From Baylisascaris procyonis (Eukaryota > Nematoda > Chromadorea > Rhabditida > Ascarididae), in NCBI GenBank assembly GCA_037389465.1, contig JAZARR010000222.1, positions 62,001-126,000 of the forward strand: a stretch of 64,000 nt of DNA, given 5' to 3'. Every line of letters begins with the position of its first letter. Positions within the stretch are counted from its first letter, which is position 1. The notes beneath the pieces are model-generated. The model was not told where the DNA came from. It saw only the letters and a list, made by a program, of their open reading frames with translations, and did no database searches. The position numbers and the translations under genes are program-made. Shown piece by piece: positions 1 to 12,236 of the stretch.

Positions 1-3000
1 AAAAACAGTAGTGTGGATTCGTTACATAGGGCAGGCAACACACTCGCCACCACATCCTTCATCTTAACTGCGATAACTCAGCGACACGAAACACACTAAA
101 CTTCACATCGGAGCCACCGTCCCGCTCCTTACAACTCCTCCGCATCAACCTCGCCCCTCCCCAACACGAACAACACTGAGCGCTGCTGCAGAAGGCAATG
201 CTTATATATGCGTGCCTATTGCCATTTTGGCGCCCATATGACGTTTTCCATCATAGTCAAGATCAGTAATACAGCAATCAGTTAGTCAAGATCAGTAATA
301 CTGCGATCAGTTAGTCAAGATTAGTAATACTGCGATCACTTTCACGCGAGAAAGCGCTCGCGCTCAGTGATACCCAAGTAGAGACCATTTCACTTGGGCT
401 AGCGGCGTCTTCTTCGCGCCAGCCGCGCCCGCTCGGGCTAATCAAGATATGAGTACCCCTCCCCTCTCAACAAACCTTTCTCACATGATTTTTGGGAAAT
501 GATATTTCTTCCCCAGAATTATCGGGAATTGGTGGCGACTTCTGCTGTAAGTGATGAGGCGCATTCACGTGCGCACAGCATCACACGTAAAGAGTGATAT
601 AAACATGTTCCATCAATACTAAAAAATAACCCAAAAACGGGCTCATTACGAAATAGGATGGATCCCATCTGCTTTGCTGCTTTCCCCATTTTTCGTTCTG
701 TCCGTCTTCTCTGACTTTGATGACATTCATCTCAGCAGAGAGAGACGAAAGGCTATTCCCTTTTAAAATATTTAGAAAAATTTTGCCCCTTCATGTCCAC
801 CCCCCCCCGAGTTTCGGAGGAAAGCTAAGTCCCGTTTAACGAACCTCCGGCTACCTTCCTGTTCCAGAAAACAAAAGTGACAGCAGTATGTACGAATTTC
901 CGTTAATTTAATAACATAGAGTAAAAACCGGTCGGTCATAAATGGTGAAGCGCCAAAAGCATTCGTCCAAACCTCAGCAATTTCTACTTTCCAAACGACT
1001 ATGCTACATCTGCTAAATTTAAAAAAAGAACTATTGCCTTATAAGCACTTCACCTTCTTTCAAATCAACAAAAACTGACATATCGAAGAAAAAAAGAAAA
1101 TGCGCATAGCAGCAAAAATCCCCCGCCTGCACCCGAAGATGTCAAGATTTGGCCCGACCGCAACATTTCAAGGACAGTCGCATATTTCGAAAGATACCGT
1201 ATTGCAATTTTCGTTGCAAGACCAACCAACCAACATTTAAAGTAATACAGCACTAAAACTTAGAAAACGTGACCCTCCTCCCCCTCCCCATAAATTTTTA
1301 ATAGCGAAAAAATATCAACGCAAAATATACCAAAAACTATGACAGAGATAAAAACACTTCAATAATGACATAAATTAAAACAGTAAGTAAGATAAATACT
1401 TGAAAATAAACATAAATAATTGCACAAAAAATATCAGATAAATAAAGAAATAATTCAATAAAGATAACTATCCTCATTATACAATTTAATAGTAGATATA
1501 GGAGAGAATAAAACCACTTCAACGGTTGTTACATTAACAAAATACAAATAATCTCTCATATTTAACAGTTTATTCTTTAATAAAAGCGCAATATGTTAGC
1601 CTACCAATATCAGTCCCTAATTAGAAATCACGAATTGCATAATATCCCATCGTGAACCACCAATGCCATTTCATGCTTCTAAGCAACAAATCAAACAATG
1701 TTAGAAACAAACTTTTTAGAAGGCTTCCTAACTCAACGAATACAGATCCCTTCTTCTCCTCTAAATCAGGATATGAGATCATATGAACTCAAAGCTTTCA
1801 ACTTAACGCCTATGTTGTTGTATCAATTAAAACCTCACGTTCCAAACAAAAGCAAATTGTCTCATTTCAGAATCAGCATCCCTTTAAGCCAAGAAATGTC
1901 AATCCCTTCGTACATACAAGATACAACACTTACTAGTACGCTTTACGCGACAATGACTATACTATATGATAGTAATAAACGGAAGAAGTAAGCAATAAAA
2001 AACTAACGTCACAATAAAGCTTTCAAAGATATTTATATGGAATTGAATGATAGCTACGAGACACAACAAAACTGTCGGAGCTATTGATTACTGTCATCTC
2101 AAATAGAGGATCAGGGGAGTGATAAGATTAAATTGGAAGGTTTCTTCTGATAGTAGGGCTATAAACATTTTCCGGTGAAAAAAGCCGTCGAAGAGCGGAA
2201 GGAAATTCAGAAGTAGTAGATTATATTTTATGGGAAACCTTCAATTGAGGTTAAAAGAGGTTCTAATTCAGCAATAACTATCTTCAAAGCAATCCTTTGA
2301 AAAACATAAAAAATGCGACCTAAATTTGGCAACGGTAGAATGCTGTATGAGCGCAACGGCTAACAAACGGAAACGCATCGAACAAATTGCATTGAGCATG
2401 AACCTGTTGCTTATCGTAGCCTTTTTCAATGCATACGAAATGAGCAGACTCATCAATGTTGCAAATTATTAATAGACAAACATTTTTCTACCGAAAGGAA
2501 TCTTCCTCCATTCATGGAAATCTGCCATTCAAGGGTAACATAAACGACTTTTCGGCATCTTATTTCATCTATTTCACTCTATTTTGAGGCTTTACCACAA
2601 AATCACATTCTTATAATGGATCGATGTTATAGGCTTATTTGAAGGAAAAAGCGACCATATGTAGGCAATAATGTCCAGCGAATGAGGGAGCGCAACTAGA
2701 GAAGAAAAAAAAAATCGCTCATATGCAGCTGGTAATGATGAGAAGCATACATGAAGCCGCTCTCCATTAATCCTTCGAGGGGCGAGAAGGTCACAAACTG
2801 TGTCCAGAAGCAATCAAAGCGCAACAAGGAAAGACGGAAAGATGCGGTAAACAATGAAAGGGGAACATGAAATGCCCAAATGTTATATTAAAAAAGGGTT
2901 TCAAACCTGGCTGCACTGACTAGAAGGAGGTTGCAGGCCAAGCCGCCAACTGCACTGTAGTGTCTGAGAGAAGGTAGCAGTCACAGCTGCGACATCTAAC

Positions 3001-3460
3001 AGGTGGTAATTTGTGTGAGACGTCCGAAACGCGACACTGAGTAACCACTCGATCTCACGCAAAAGGTCAGAAATCATAAGTGCCATATCGAATTCCTTAG
3101 TGATGCATTTAGTGCTAATAGTGAATTCTATATAGAGAATGCAAATCACGCCTGTTACAACAATTATGCGTTCACCCATACGGTATTTGAAAAAAAACCC
3201 CTTGCATCTATTCAACGAAATGAAAAAAGATGAAATTATCCTGTAATTACAAGCCCTGGATTTAGACATAGCCGAATTCACCGCTGATGAAGGCAAGCGC
3301 AATACTTGCCTGCTTCGTGATAGGTTTCCTACTGTAGGGAAACACTTTTAGAAGGTTAGATGTATCAGTTAGACGTATTAGAAGGTGTATCAGTTGAATG
3401 TACTATGCCGTGAAGAACTTCTTCTCTCCATAGGCAAAAGCTGCGATGTTGATTGTTAGA
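1..3460. other. Left flank, no gene recognised
   Basis: I find no open frame here with a recognisable domain. The longest frames (97 codons at 1698-1991 on the plus strand, 133 codons at 2901-3302 on the minus strand) have low-complexity or haphazard composition and no clear splice structure. The first 450 bases are richer in G+C and CpG than the rest and contain a short tandem array (254-340) and the small palindrome CGCGAG-AAAGCG-CTCGCG near 345-362. That could be a promoter or first-exon region of a gene lying outside the window, but nothing decides it. A run of C residues sits near 803-811. Confidence 0.6.
254..340. repeat. 29-bp tandem repeat, 3 copies
   Basis: Three head-to-tail copies of a 29-bp unit start at 254, 283 and 312 (core TAGTCAAGATCAGTAATAC). 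They differ by a few substitutions: acagcaatc in the first copy, actgcgatc in the other two. The array lies in the CpG-richer left end of the window. No function can be assigned. Confidence 0.9.
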
Positions 3461-3717
3461 ATGTTATAAAACACATGTTAGCGTTTATAAAAGTTTTATA
3501 TAGAAAGACGTACAACAGAGGAAATTTAATAACGTATCGTTCACGTCTGCCATACTGATCGTCCACTGTAGCGTCTGCAAGGATCGGCCATGTGTCCACC
3601 AGCGAAGTTGACCATTCCAATAACGCTCTTCCTTCACGAACGACCTCGTAGCTCGTAATTTGCACCTGCAAATGGGCATCCTATTTTTATCTTTGTCTTT
3701 GTGCTCAGTAGTAAAAG
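3461..3717 (-). repeat. Diverged left segment A of the duplication
   Basis: About 257 bp that align with 11,959-12,236 at roughly 80% identity with small indels, far more diverged than the neighbouring duplicated DNA. On the minus strand both copies keep the peptide pattern LVDxWPxxxDAxVDxQxGR across substitutions, after a TTGCAG acceptor-like site. This could be the exon that follows the last recognised kinase exon, since CDK7 proteins have a WP pair there, but the match is short and the surrounding frames disagree between copies. I treat it as a diverged repeat with possible exon content. Confidence 0.6.
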
Positions 3718-6700
3718 CTTCTTTATATTCTAAAAACACCATTAATGAAAGCATGATAATAATCTAATCTCTATGCAAATATCTAATGCTTCATCCCTCG
3801 GAAGATCGTTTCTCTCTCTGCATTTCCAATAAAACCTCATCTATTAAAGGAAAATTATAATTACAGTAGCTGCTTCAATATAACTCCCCCACATAGATCC
3901 ATTCACTTAATACCTACACAAATAAGCGCCACTTTAAAATGAATGTCTACCCCCCACCCCCCTAAAATTTCATTCATCGACATAATAACGTGCCAAATAA
4001 TGCTTGTAAACTATGAATTATGCTCGAAAAAAAACCACCTGTGAACTGCCTTCGTATCAATTAGTAATAGCCTGATTTTGTGGGTCAGTTATATTGATCG
4101 ATTATCCCATCCCTCGCGTCTAATATTAGAGAAATTTCTTCGATATGTGCACTCTACTCAAGCATCACAAAGACCAAAATTTCTGGGAATATTTACTAAG
4201 GCCGGTGTGGCATGCAAAAAATGACCGAAGGAAGCGAAACCGTGAACATTAAAAAACCGTCTATCTTTATGAAATCCCGAAAACGGAAAAAAAGAACGAA
4301 GTAGTAAAGCACATCCCATATAAATCAGTTGTATAAAAATGCAGCTTTCATAAACTAGTTAGCAAGCTTTCATAGAGGTCTTAGGATGGTTTTCACTGAT
4401 GAAGTTTCCTGAATAAACTCACAGGCCAGTCATGCTCCTGACGAGCTGATCCAAGTCCGATTCACCCGTGAAAATTGGTACCTGAAACAGTTTCGCCTGC
4501 TCTCACAAATATTCACATCATCCAATGAACATGTCTCCCTGTTCTTTTCATTGAGTAGTTGAAAAACCACTGCAGCAAAACAAAAAATTTTCCTTTAACG
4601 AAGACACAATCAAAGATAATCATATTTCTAAATGAGAGTCCAACAACCTTTCAAAAGTTTTTCGACAATAGTTTCGTTAGTTGTGGCTTACACTGAAATG
4701 CTCAAAAATGCCCCTATCTTCTTAAGCGATCTTTGTTTGGTTCATGACGTATGACAAGCAGAACCTCTTGGACTCTCAACTAGAAAAGATTTTCTCATGT
4801 ATGGTTGGGAACTTTTTTAGCCGACGGGTTAAGAAATGGATGGGTGGGCAAAAGTTTCAAGGTTCAAAAAATTGGCGAAATATTTTCCCTCTTTCTGTAA
4901 GGAGGACGGAGATGGAGGGAGTAAAGGAAGATTATCGACGTATGACTTCATGCACTCGCAACTATTCCTCATTACTGAACCTTCTTATATATAGTCCCCG
5001 TTCCTCCTTTTTACACTAGCATTTGAAATGAACTGCACTACTTTCTGGCTACTTGTTTTAGCGTTTATTCCCTTCCCAGATATTATGGAATTATTATTCT
5101 TCAATAAAACGAGGAGGGGACAATATAGAAGTATAGATTTTTTCTACATACTCTTTTCACGTCCACACCATTAACACGACTGCGAAATAAACTAGGCTTT
5201 TACAGCAAGAAATTTGGATATAAGTTTCTGATTAAACCAGTTCATGAAAGGTGCAGATTTCGCAAAAAAAGTGCTAAATGACTTCAAATCGACGAACTTT
5301 GACTGAAGCAGAAAGAATCGCCGCCAACAACAGCAAACAGATCATCTATTTTTAATATAATCGGGCCAGACAATGGAAAATGAAAGAGGCTAGTTCAGCT
5401 GTTTCTTTCACCTCAGGTAAGTGCCATCTCCGGGAAATAGAAGCTAAGCATAAGTAGCCCAACAAAATGCATGTCAATGGCTTAACTTTGAGTAAAACAA
5501 ATTTCTATGAACACCTATCGCCGAGTTACTGCACTTTACGGGAAGGTATATCATTATAGAAGATTATCAGGAAGAAAGATCAAAATAGGCTTTGTAGATG
5601 CATAAAAAAAAACTTCAAATTAAGCAAACCTAATTAGAAGCTCGCCGATAATACAACCAATCGTCCACGTATCCACATTAGCGCCATATGAACGAGCCGC
5701 GTAAATGAGCTCCGGAGCTCAGTACCGACGAATTACCTTAAATACAAATGCGCTCCATTTCAAAATGAAAAACCATTTGCAGCAAACAGAGAATTATGAG
5801 GATGTGTTTCTAGAGTAATAACGAAGGCATATTTATCATGCCACTAGACACACAATCCCCGCGATATGTTTCCCCATTTTCAGAGTTTCCTTTTAATCTT
5901 ACCTTTCCCAACAGAGATGTAGAAATGCAAGAGGCATTGCAATAACATTATACCTCTTTTTTAAAGTTCATACTTACTCTTATCTTGTTTATCCCAATAG
6001 AATGGTTAGTGAAATGATCGCGACAGTGCAGTAACTCGATAACGAATCACTCATATAATAAAAAAAATGGAACAAAAAAACTACACACTACAATTATATT
6101 GAAAACATTGTGTTTTATAAGCAATTTTGAGTGCCTCTAGCACAGAGTAAAGCAACAAAATCAACGATTGCTTAAGCAATATTACAGACCTACTAAATGC
6201 AACTCTATTGGGTAACGGAAAGCAATCCATAGAATCGCCACTGGGATTCTATTTCTGAACTAAACCGCTAACTTATAAAGATAGCATCATAGCTGACTAA
6301 AAGAAATTAAACGATGAGAAACGATGATTTACCTACCTGATGGTATAATTCCGGTTCGGACAAGTAAATAGGCGCGCCAGACCGAAATCGGCAATTTTGA
6401 TACAAATTATTCGCCTTTAAATCCTGAAAGATTAAATCTTAAACTCTATTATAGTGAATATGTCGTGGGCTTTGGTGCAAATAAGCAGCGATATTAACGC
6501 GTCGCTCGATATTCTCGTTCATAGTACCACCTATGGCTAGTGCTTCGGCTCCAGCAAGTATTAACTACTCGCATTGCTCTCGTCGTTAATTCTCGAGGAT
6601 CTGTTTTGCCGACTCCTCCTTGCTTTTGACTCCAAGCCTCCTCCACGCACAAACTGTTCTAATGGAGGTAGCACTACCTTGTACGAACTTGCTCATTTTA

Positions 6701-7394
6701 TCACCTCGACGGTAACTGTTTCATTTCTATGTCACCACTTAACGCTCGTACACGACCAAATTTATGCATTGCTGGATGTACCAAAACCACGGTCACCGGC
6801 TGTAAGCTAGTCATCAGGCGCATGCATTATATACTGGATGTTTCCATGGTTGTAGGAAGCAAGTATTGAATGCAGCTGCGGTTCGAATTTTTCATTCATA
6901 ATGACTGACCTATCATCCTTCATGTAACAGCCGTTTGCTTAGCACATCCAATCAAGTGAAGTGTAAAAAAAGCATCATAAGAAAATCATCCTTAAGGCTT
7001 TTCTGTGGAGTTATATACGCCAAGACCATATAAGCCCGGCGATCTTCTAGATTGAGCATGCGGTGGTATGAACTCAAGACTTCCAGGCAACACTAAAGTG
7101 ATGATGGCATTCTTCCGCTATGATCCCATATAGTTTACTACCTAAAAATTTTAATCGCAGACTTAATTTCAGCCAAAAAATGAAAAGGCAGAATGAAATC
7201 ATGAACATTTGTACCGCACACTATAGAAATCAGATGAGAGGCTTATGTCAACGACCGAACCAACCAATCTCCTTCAACGTTACAATTCTCTTCTCAATGC
7301 AACAGAATTGAAAGAATTTTCGATTCTTAGGAATTACATCTCTAACAATAAGATGCAAAAAACCCATAACACTTGTTACTAAAATTTCCCACCG

Positions 7395-7397
<3 letters not shown>

Positions 7398-7461
<64 letters not shown>
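7398..7461. repeat. (AT)n microsatellite, copy 1
   Basis: An uninterrupted run of about 30 AT dinucleotides inside an intron-like region of the cdk-7 pseudogene. A run of essentially the same length is present at the matching place in the second unit (16,890-16,953). That is surprising for a fast-mutating microsatellite unless the two units were copied or homogenised very recently. Confidence 0.97.
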
Positions 7462-7464
<3 letters not shown>

Positions 7465-8706
7465 CGTGAAAATATTTCGTCCTGTCGTTGAGACTAATCT
7501 GTCCTGTTGTCTAGTGGAAATTAGGCGAATATGAATGATAACTTATAAGATTCATTGCAATTTCACTGAATATTAAGTCGAAAATAAACATAAACCCTAG
7601 AAATTTGTTTTCTAACGCCATCTAAGTAATAAGAAATTATAAGGAAGCTTTTCTCTCTCCAGCCATTCGTCATAACTACTTTCATAAATCCAGTTCCGGT
7701 GGTAGGGAGGATCGACCTACATTAATGACTACAATAGATGACTATACCTTGTGCCGCTTCCGAATCAACATAGAAAATAAACTCAGTGTCGATCTCGAAC
7801 GCGAGCATAATTCAAATAAACCCTCTTCAAGCATTTAAATTAAAACCTACTTCAATGCCTCAGAAGCTTCGCTATTTCATTCGAAGTTAAAAGGTAGCAA
7901 TTTCTGAGAGTGCAACTTGCGAAACATTACATTTCTTTAATTAATTTGACTACAATAAAAATCAGTACAATGATTGGAGAAAACTAAAAAGAAGAAGATG
8001 ATATGAGTGCAATTATTTTAGTGTTTCTTTTCAATAAGCACAATGCTAAACATTCTACACAATCTGCACTTCACCCCAATATTGAGCATGAGCATATGCA
8101 GTTTCACTCATTCAAAACGCAATTTTACACTTTTGTGCTAGAAGCTTTCACCGCTGAAGTCCGAAAATGACCCACCATCTTTAAACATGCCACTCAATCG
8201 CAATGAACAACCATACTTCCAATATAAATGAATCAGAGATGAAAACACATCTTTCACTTCCACCATCATAGCCCTGAGGTTAGTCCCCATTAAGCATAGC
8301 AAGGGGCGATGCGTCAATGGGGAAAGCATAATGCCGACTCTCATAGCACTCACTTATTTCCTCGTACAAAGCACTCTAGCAGCTGATCAAGGGATCTGAT
8401 TAAACGACTTACCTCAATAATATGATCGCGATATAGCTCTTGAAGAAGTTCCACCTCACGCAAAGCATTTCTGTTGACGTCATCGATCACTTCGTGCCAC
8501 GAGACCAATTTAACCTGAATAAATATATTTCTTTAGAAGGAAACACAAACTACTTTATAGTTTCATCACTTGTATTAACATATTGATCTTTTTGTGGTCA
8601 TCGATAGAAAGCCAACAAACCCTACAGAATCAAGCAAGATGAGCTCTGCTAATAGCCATTTCGGAAGCTATCAATATTTCAACAGCTTTGAACCTATGAA
8701 ACAATG

Positions 8707-8757
8707 GTGAAAATAAATAAATAAATAAATAAAACAAATAAATAGATAAATAAACAA
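8707..8757. repeat. AAAT-type simple repeat
   Basis: A run of AAAT / AAAC tetranucleotides between the second and third kinase exons of copy 1. It is repeated at about 18,199-18,249 in copy 2. It has no other visible feature. Confidence 0.85.
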
Positions 8758-11154
8758 AAAAAATGGAAAAGTGAGGAGCTGATGACATATGAAAGAGGAG
8801 TGAAAGACATTGAAACGGGAAATAACCTTTTTTATGGCGGCGAATTCTCCAGTTTCAGTGTCTTTTGGCTTGTACATATTGGCGAACTGAAAGATAGGCG
8901 ATCAGTTAAACTGTGAATAGACGAACAGAAGTAGATATGAGTTGGTGACTTTAGCAGTGTGCGCACTCAATGCGAGCATTATGTAGTTTTGATAGCCATT
9001 ACCCAAAAGAAGTAGTTAGGAAGGTAGAAAGAGTTAGTCTTATATCTGATTCAACGAATACGCAATTCAAAAATTATATCATGCAAAACAACCCAATTAT
9101 AAACAGATAAAATATATTCACTTATAATGCAATGAAAATTCCATATAAAATAATTTTAAATATTACCACTAGAAATTTAAAATTTTGGCGAGCGTTCATT
9201 TCAGACTAGGCCATTTTCATCAGTTCCTTCCCTTTGCATGGATGAAACTGCTCCCGCGGATGCGGTGAATCCTCCAATGGATCGTAGCACAGAAATGGTC
9301 CCAAGCTCGGGCAGAAAACGACCAATCATCTAACGAGTCAAGAAGGAATCCCACTTCAAGTAGCACCCAAAACACTTCAAACAGAATCACATAAAAACCC
9401 TGTGATGATGACGTTTCGCAAACGTAATACACAACATAGGTCATCTTATGAAAGCAATTTCGCTCTAACTGCTCGCCTTTGGCATGAACTTGAAGCAACA
9501 TCAACTTGCGTATGAAAGGATTTCGACAACTGCCTACCTTCTAAAATTTGCACAATTATTCATCACTGTTATTGCACAATCCGACAATCGGCTTCAGTCG
9601 CTGTTTGGAACGCAGATGCACCTAACGTATCAGCCTTGTGGCATAGTCTTCTACTTGTTGTTTTGAAGCCACCCTAGTATCTAGTAGCCATTTTAGAACA
9701 TTCGTATTTCAGTACTATCGAAAAACATCCACCATCTACACGATGGTCAGGTCGATTACAACACTGCAAACTGTATGAAAAATAGTGCTAAATGAATACC
9801 AACCTGTCCCTCACCAAAATGATTGATCTTTTCGTAGCGTTTTTGTATCGTTCTTTGACGTTTCCTCCCAAATCACAACCACCTGCAGAACAAAGAATAA
9901 GAACCTTAAAATGAACATTTAAAGAACCGTTGTCCAAATGAATCGCTATTCTATGCAAAAAAAAACAAACAAAAAAAGAATGCATGGGGAACTTAATAAA
10001 CTGCAGATTTTTCCATAGACATACGCAAATCTTCGAAGCATGGGTCTCATATTTATGAGCGTGTATATCCATACGTGCTGCCCTGACCTCGTGTGCTAGA
10101 CAAAGCAAATCACGCTGTTCGCTGGACTAAGCATATGAGCCGACGTTGAACTTTTCCTGTACAGAGGGTACCCTATAAAAGATAAACGTTTTGTAGGGGT
10201 AACATCGAGGCAACTTACCCTCATGTTTCAAAGGATCTCGAGTGAAAAGAGATCGGAGGCGTCCTCCTTTGTAGACGCATTTCTACTCAGAGTTATTTCC
10301 TCCTATAGGGATGAGAAATACTAAAAACTAATAGAGTTAACTACGACTAAACTACAACTTAGCGCAATTCCGCTTAAGTGTAATAAACGATGTAAAGAAT
10401 TCAGTGCAGCTGTGACTAATTTTTTAAATCACCACGTGAAATGTGTCCGACGTAAGGGACGATGCAGGTTGGTAACAAATAACTTCGATCGTACTCGCAT
10501 AAATAAAATGAACAAATGAAGGATAAATAAGATGAACAAATGAAGGATATTAGTGCAACATTTTATATAAAATCATGCGGTCATTTGTGATTTATCATTG
10601 AAACAAGTGATATGATCAATTGAATACAAATTAGTAAGCTAAAGAATAATAGGGCGAGGAGGGCGTAAAGGTGTGATTTAAAAAATTAGTCATTGCTACA
10701 TGGCACCTCATCGGATAGCCTAGGATGGATTGTTGTGCCACTTAGGTGTGGATTTGCGATGAGGTTGCTAAAGATAACGCAACTACAAAAATATAACGAA
10801 GAAGGTAGAAAGATGCCTGAATCAATACTCTAGCTATGAACATATACAGAAAATATTTGATCTCCGAAACGTGTCCACAGCATAAATCTGAGATATGGCA
10901 AACTGCCAAAGATTTAAAAAAGTTAGTTACTGATAGTCGGTGCGAGATGCACTGGCCGCCTCTTGAAGCATCCACGACACATCTTAACCCACCCACTATC
11001 GCTTCCTCAATCCCTCCCCCTTATCTTTAATACTATTTCTAGCACTGAGGTTTTTCCGCAGCATATTTGACAAAAACCATCAATTGGGATTAGGTTCACC
11101 TGTCACCCAATAAAAAACATAGTTAGCGAGCCGATCAGCAAACATATATTATTG

Positions 11155-11503
11155 GTAGACAGGCGTCGTTTTTAATTTCTACAGATTTTCGTAAAATACG
11201 GTACTACCATAACGTTCTCGAGTCATTATCACCCTTCTTTGGATAAGCTTTTACATTACCTGATACCAAAAATTCCTATTTTTGAAAAAGGTGCTCCTAA
11301 GGCATTGCTTTTCTCAGTACCGTATGGAGCCCTAATCCCCCATCCCACTACTACGCTACTAACCAATGCTTATCATGCAACAGGGCATGAAAGAATTCTA
11401 CGGAAGTATATGTTCTTTATAGGCAGGCGCTGTTTTTAATTTCTACAGATTTTCGTAAAATACGGCATTACCATAGCGCCCACCTGCTTACCACCCTCTT
11501 TCT
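11155..11503. repeat. Direct repeat pair of about 80 bp, 264 bp apart
   Basis: Two imperfect direct copies begin near 11,155 and 11,419. They share the core TTTTTAATTTCTACAG followed by ATTTTCGTAAAATACGG, and then a similar CCATA..CACCC tail. The same pair occurs in the second unit near 20,646 and 20,910. The spacing could mark a nested partial duplication or the ends of a small insertion. There is no coding sequence between them. Confidence 0.75.
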
Positions 11504-11958
11504 CCATCTTTTCCTTCACCAAACCTCTCTCCGTATCCGAAAGATTAGACTAAATAATGGCTACATAGATCTTGCCTCCTCCCAATTCAGCATTAAGGAG
11601 GTAGTTTTGGACATCCCACTGCAAGAGAGGAACTGATGGCCAGGATCTTCCCAGAAAGAAATTCGAAGTACATATATCACCATTAACCAATCTTAGTGAG
11701 ATTCAAAAATCCCCGGGCAAATACAACCCCCCCCCGCACCAGCAAATATAAAAACACATATCAGTACTATTAGAACTGCGGGTATAATCGACGACTATAT
11801 ATGTTAAGTATACAGAATGACGATACACATTCCGCAAAATAAACAGATTCATAAACATGAAACATTTTATTGCAGTATCAAGCACTGCTTCACAACGGAA
11901 GAGTATAATAAATGAGCGTGTGTTAAATGGAGTGCACAAAGATCATACCATAAAATAT

Positions 11959-12236
11959 ATGTTATAAAACACATGTTAGCGTTTACAAAAGTTTTATATA
12001 GAAAGACGTACAACAGAACGATGTAACAACGTATCGCCCCATCTGCCACATTGACTGTCCACTAGAGCGTCTACAAATGTCGGCCACACGTCCACCAGTA
12101 GAAAAGACCGCTCCAATAAACGCTCTTCCTTGTTGAACGACCTCACAGCTCGCCATCTGCACTGGGCAGTCGTCAATTTGCACCTGCAAATCGGCACTCT
12201 ATTTTTATCTTTCTTGTCTCTGTGCTCGGCAGGAAA
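11959..12236 (-). repeat. Diverged left segment A' of the duplication
   Basis: The partner of 3,461-3,717, about 80% identical. It contains small insertions relative to A, such as the extra bases around 12,160-12,180. It sits between the identical body of copy 1 and the copy-2-specific segment. On the minus strand it keeps LVDVWPTFVDALVDSQCGRW, comparable with LVDTWPILADATVDDQYGRR in A. That suggests a shared exon-like origin, but neither copy gives a clean open frame through the whole segment. Confidence 0.6.

Larger units (their letters stand above)
4423..9882 (-). pseudogene. cdk-7: CDK7-like kinase (cdk-7), broken copy 1
   Basis: Minus-strand exons with good GT..AG sites encode pieces of a CDK7 kinase, the cyclin-H-dependent CAK/TFIIH kinase. 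At 9,804-9,882 the exon ends KRYEKINHFGEGQ (glycine loop). At 8,827-8,886 is FANMYKPKDTETGE with AIKK (the VAIK lysine). At 8,413-8,514 the exon ends NALREVELLQEL, matching the CDK7 alpha-C motif. At 6,337-6,423 are DLKANNL and IKIADFGLARLF. At 5,630-5,736 is the activation-segment and APE region. At 4,423-4,481 is VPIFTGESDLDQLV. Lesions: DLKANNL and IKIADFG are in different frames, the frame shifts back before HQ, TGA replaces the Arg of the conserved WYRAPE (giving RRY-stop-APEL), and the phase fails at the next junction. No exon for the HRD region or the C-lobe end was found, and exon 1 has no ATG after its in-frame stop. Family assignment is firm; loss of function is inferred. Confidence 0.88.
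3463..11960. repeat. Tandem duplication unit, copy 1 (about 8.5 kb)
   Basis: This segment repeats in direct orientation at 11,961-21,450. The part at 3,718-11,960 pairs with 13,148-21,450 at an offset of 9,430 at the left edge and 9,490-9,492 elsewhere. By eye, 3,718 to about 11,380 shows only a handful of differences (two homopolymer lengths and an A/G near 7,850). From about 11,380 to 11,960 there are about 12 differences. The left piece 3,463-3,717 is only about 80% similar to its partner. Copy 1 lacks the 0.9-kb segment found at 12,237-13,147 in copy 2. The unit carries a broken cdk-7-like gene on the minus strand. Confidence 0.95.

Noticed and set aside
1698..1991. 97-codon plus-strand frame starting with ATG
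   Set aside because: It has no recognisable domain, no exon context and AT-rich composition; it looks like chance.
7749..7810. Candidate kinase exon (AFEIDTEFIFYVDSEAA) between the alpha-C and DLK exons
   Set aside because: It resembles the expected hinge region only loosely, and there is no convincing acceptor, so I did not count it.
8138..8353. Minus-strand 71-codon frame, repeated at 17,630-17,845
   Set aside because: It lies in an intron-like part of the cdk-7 pseudogene and shows no kinase motif. It is doubled only because the whole unit is doubled.
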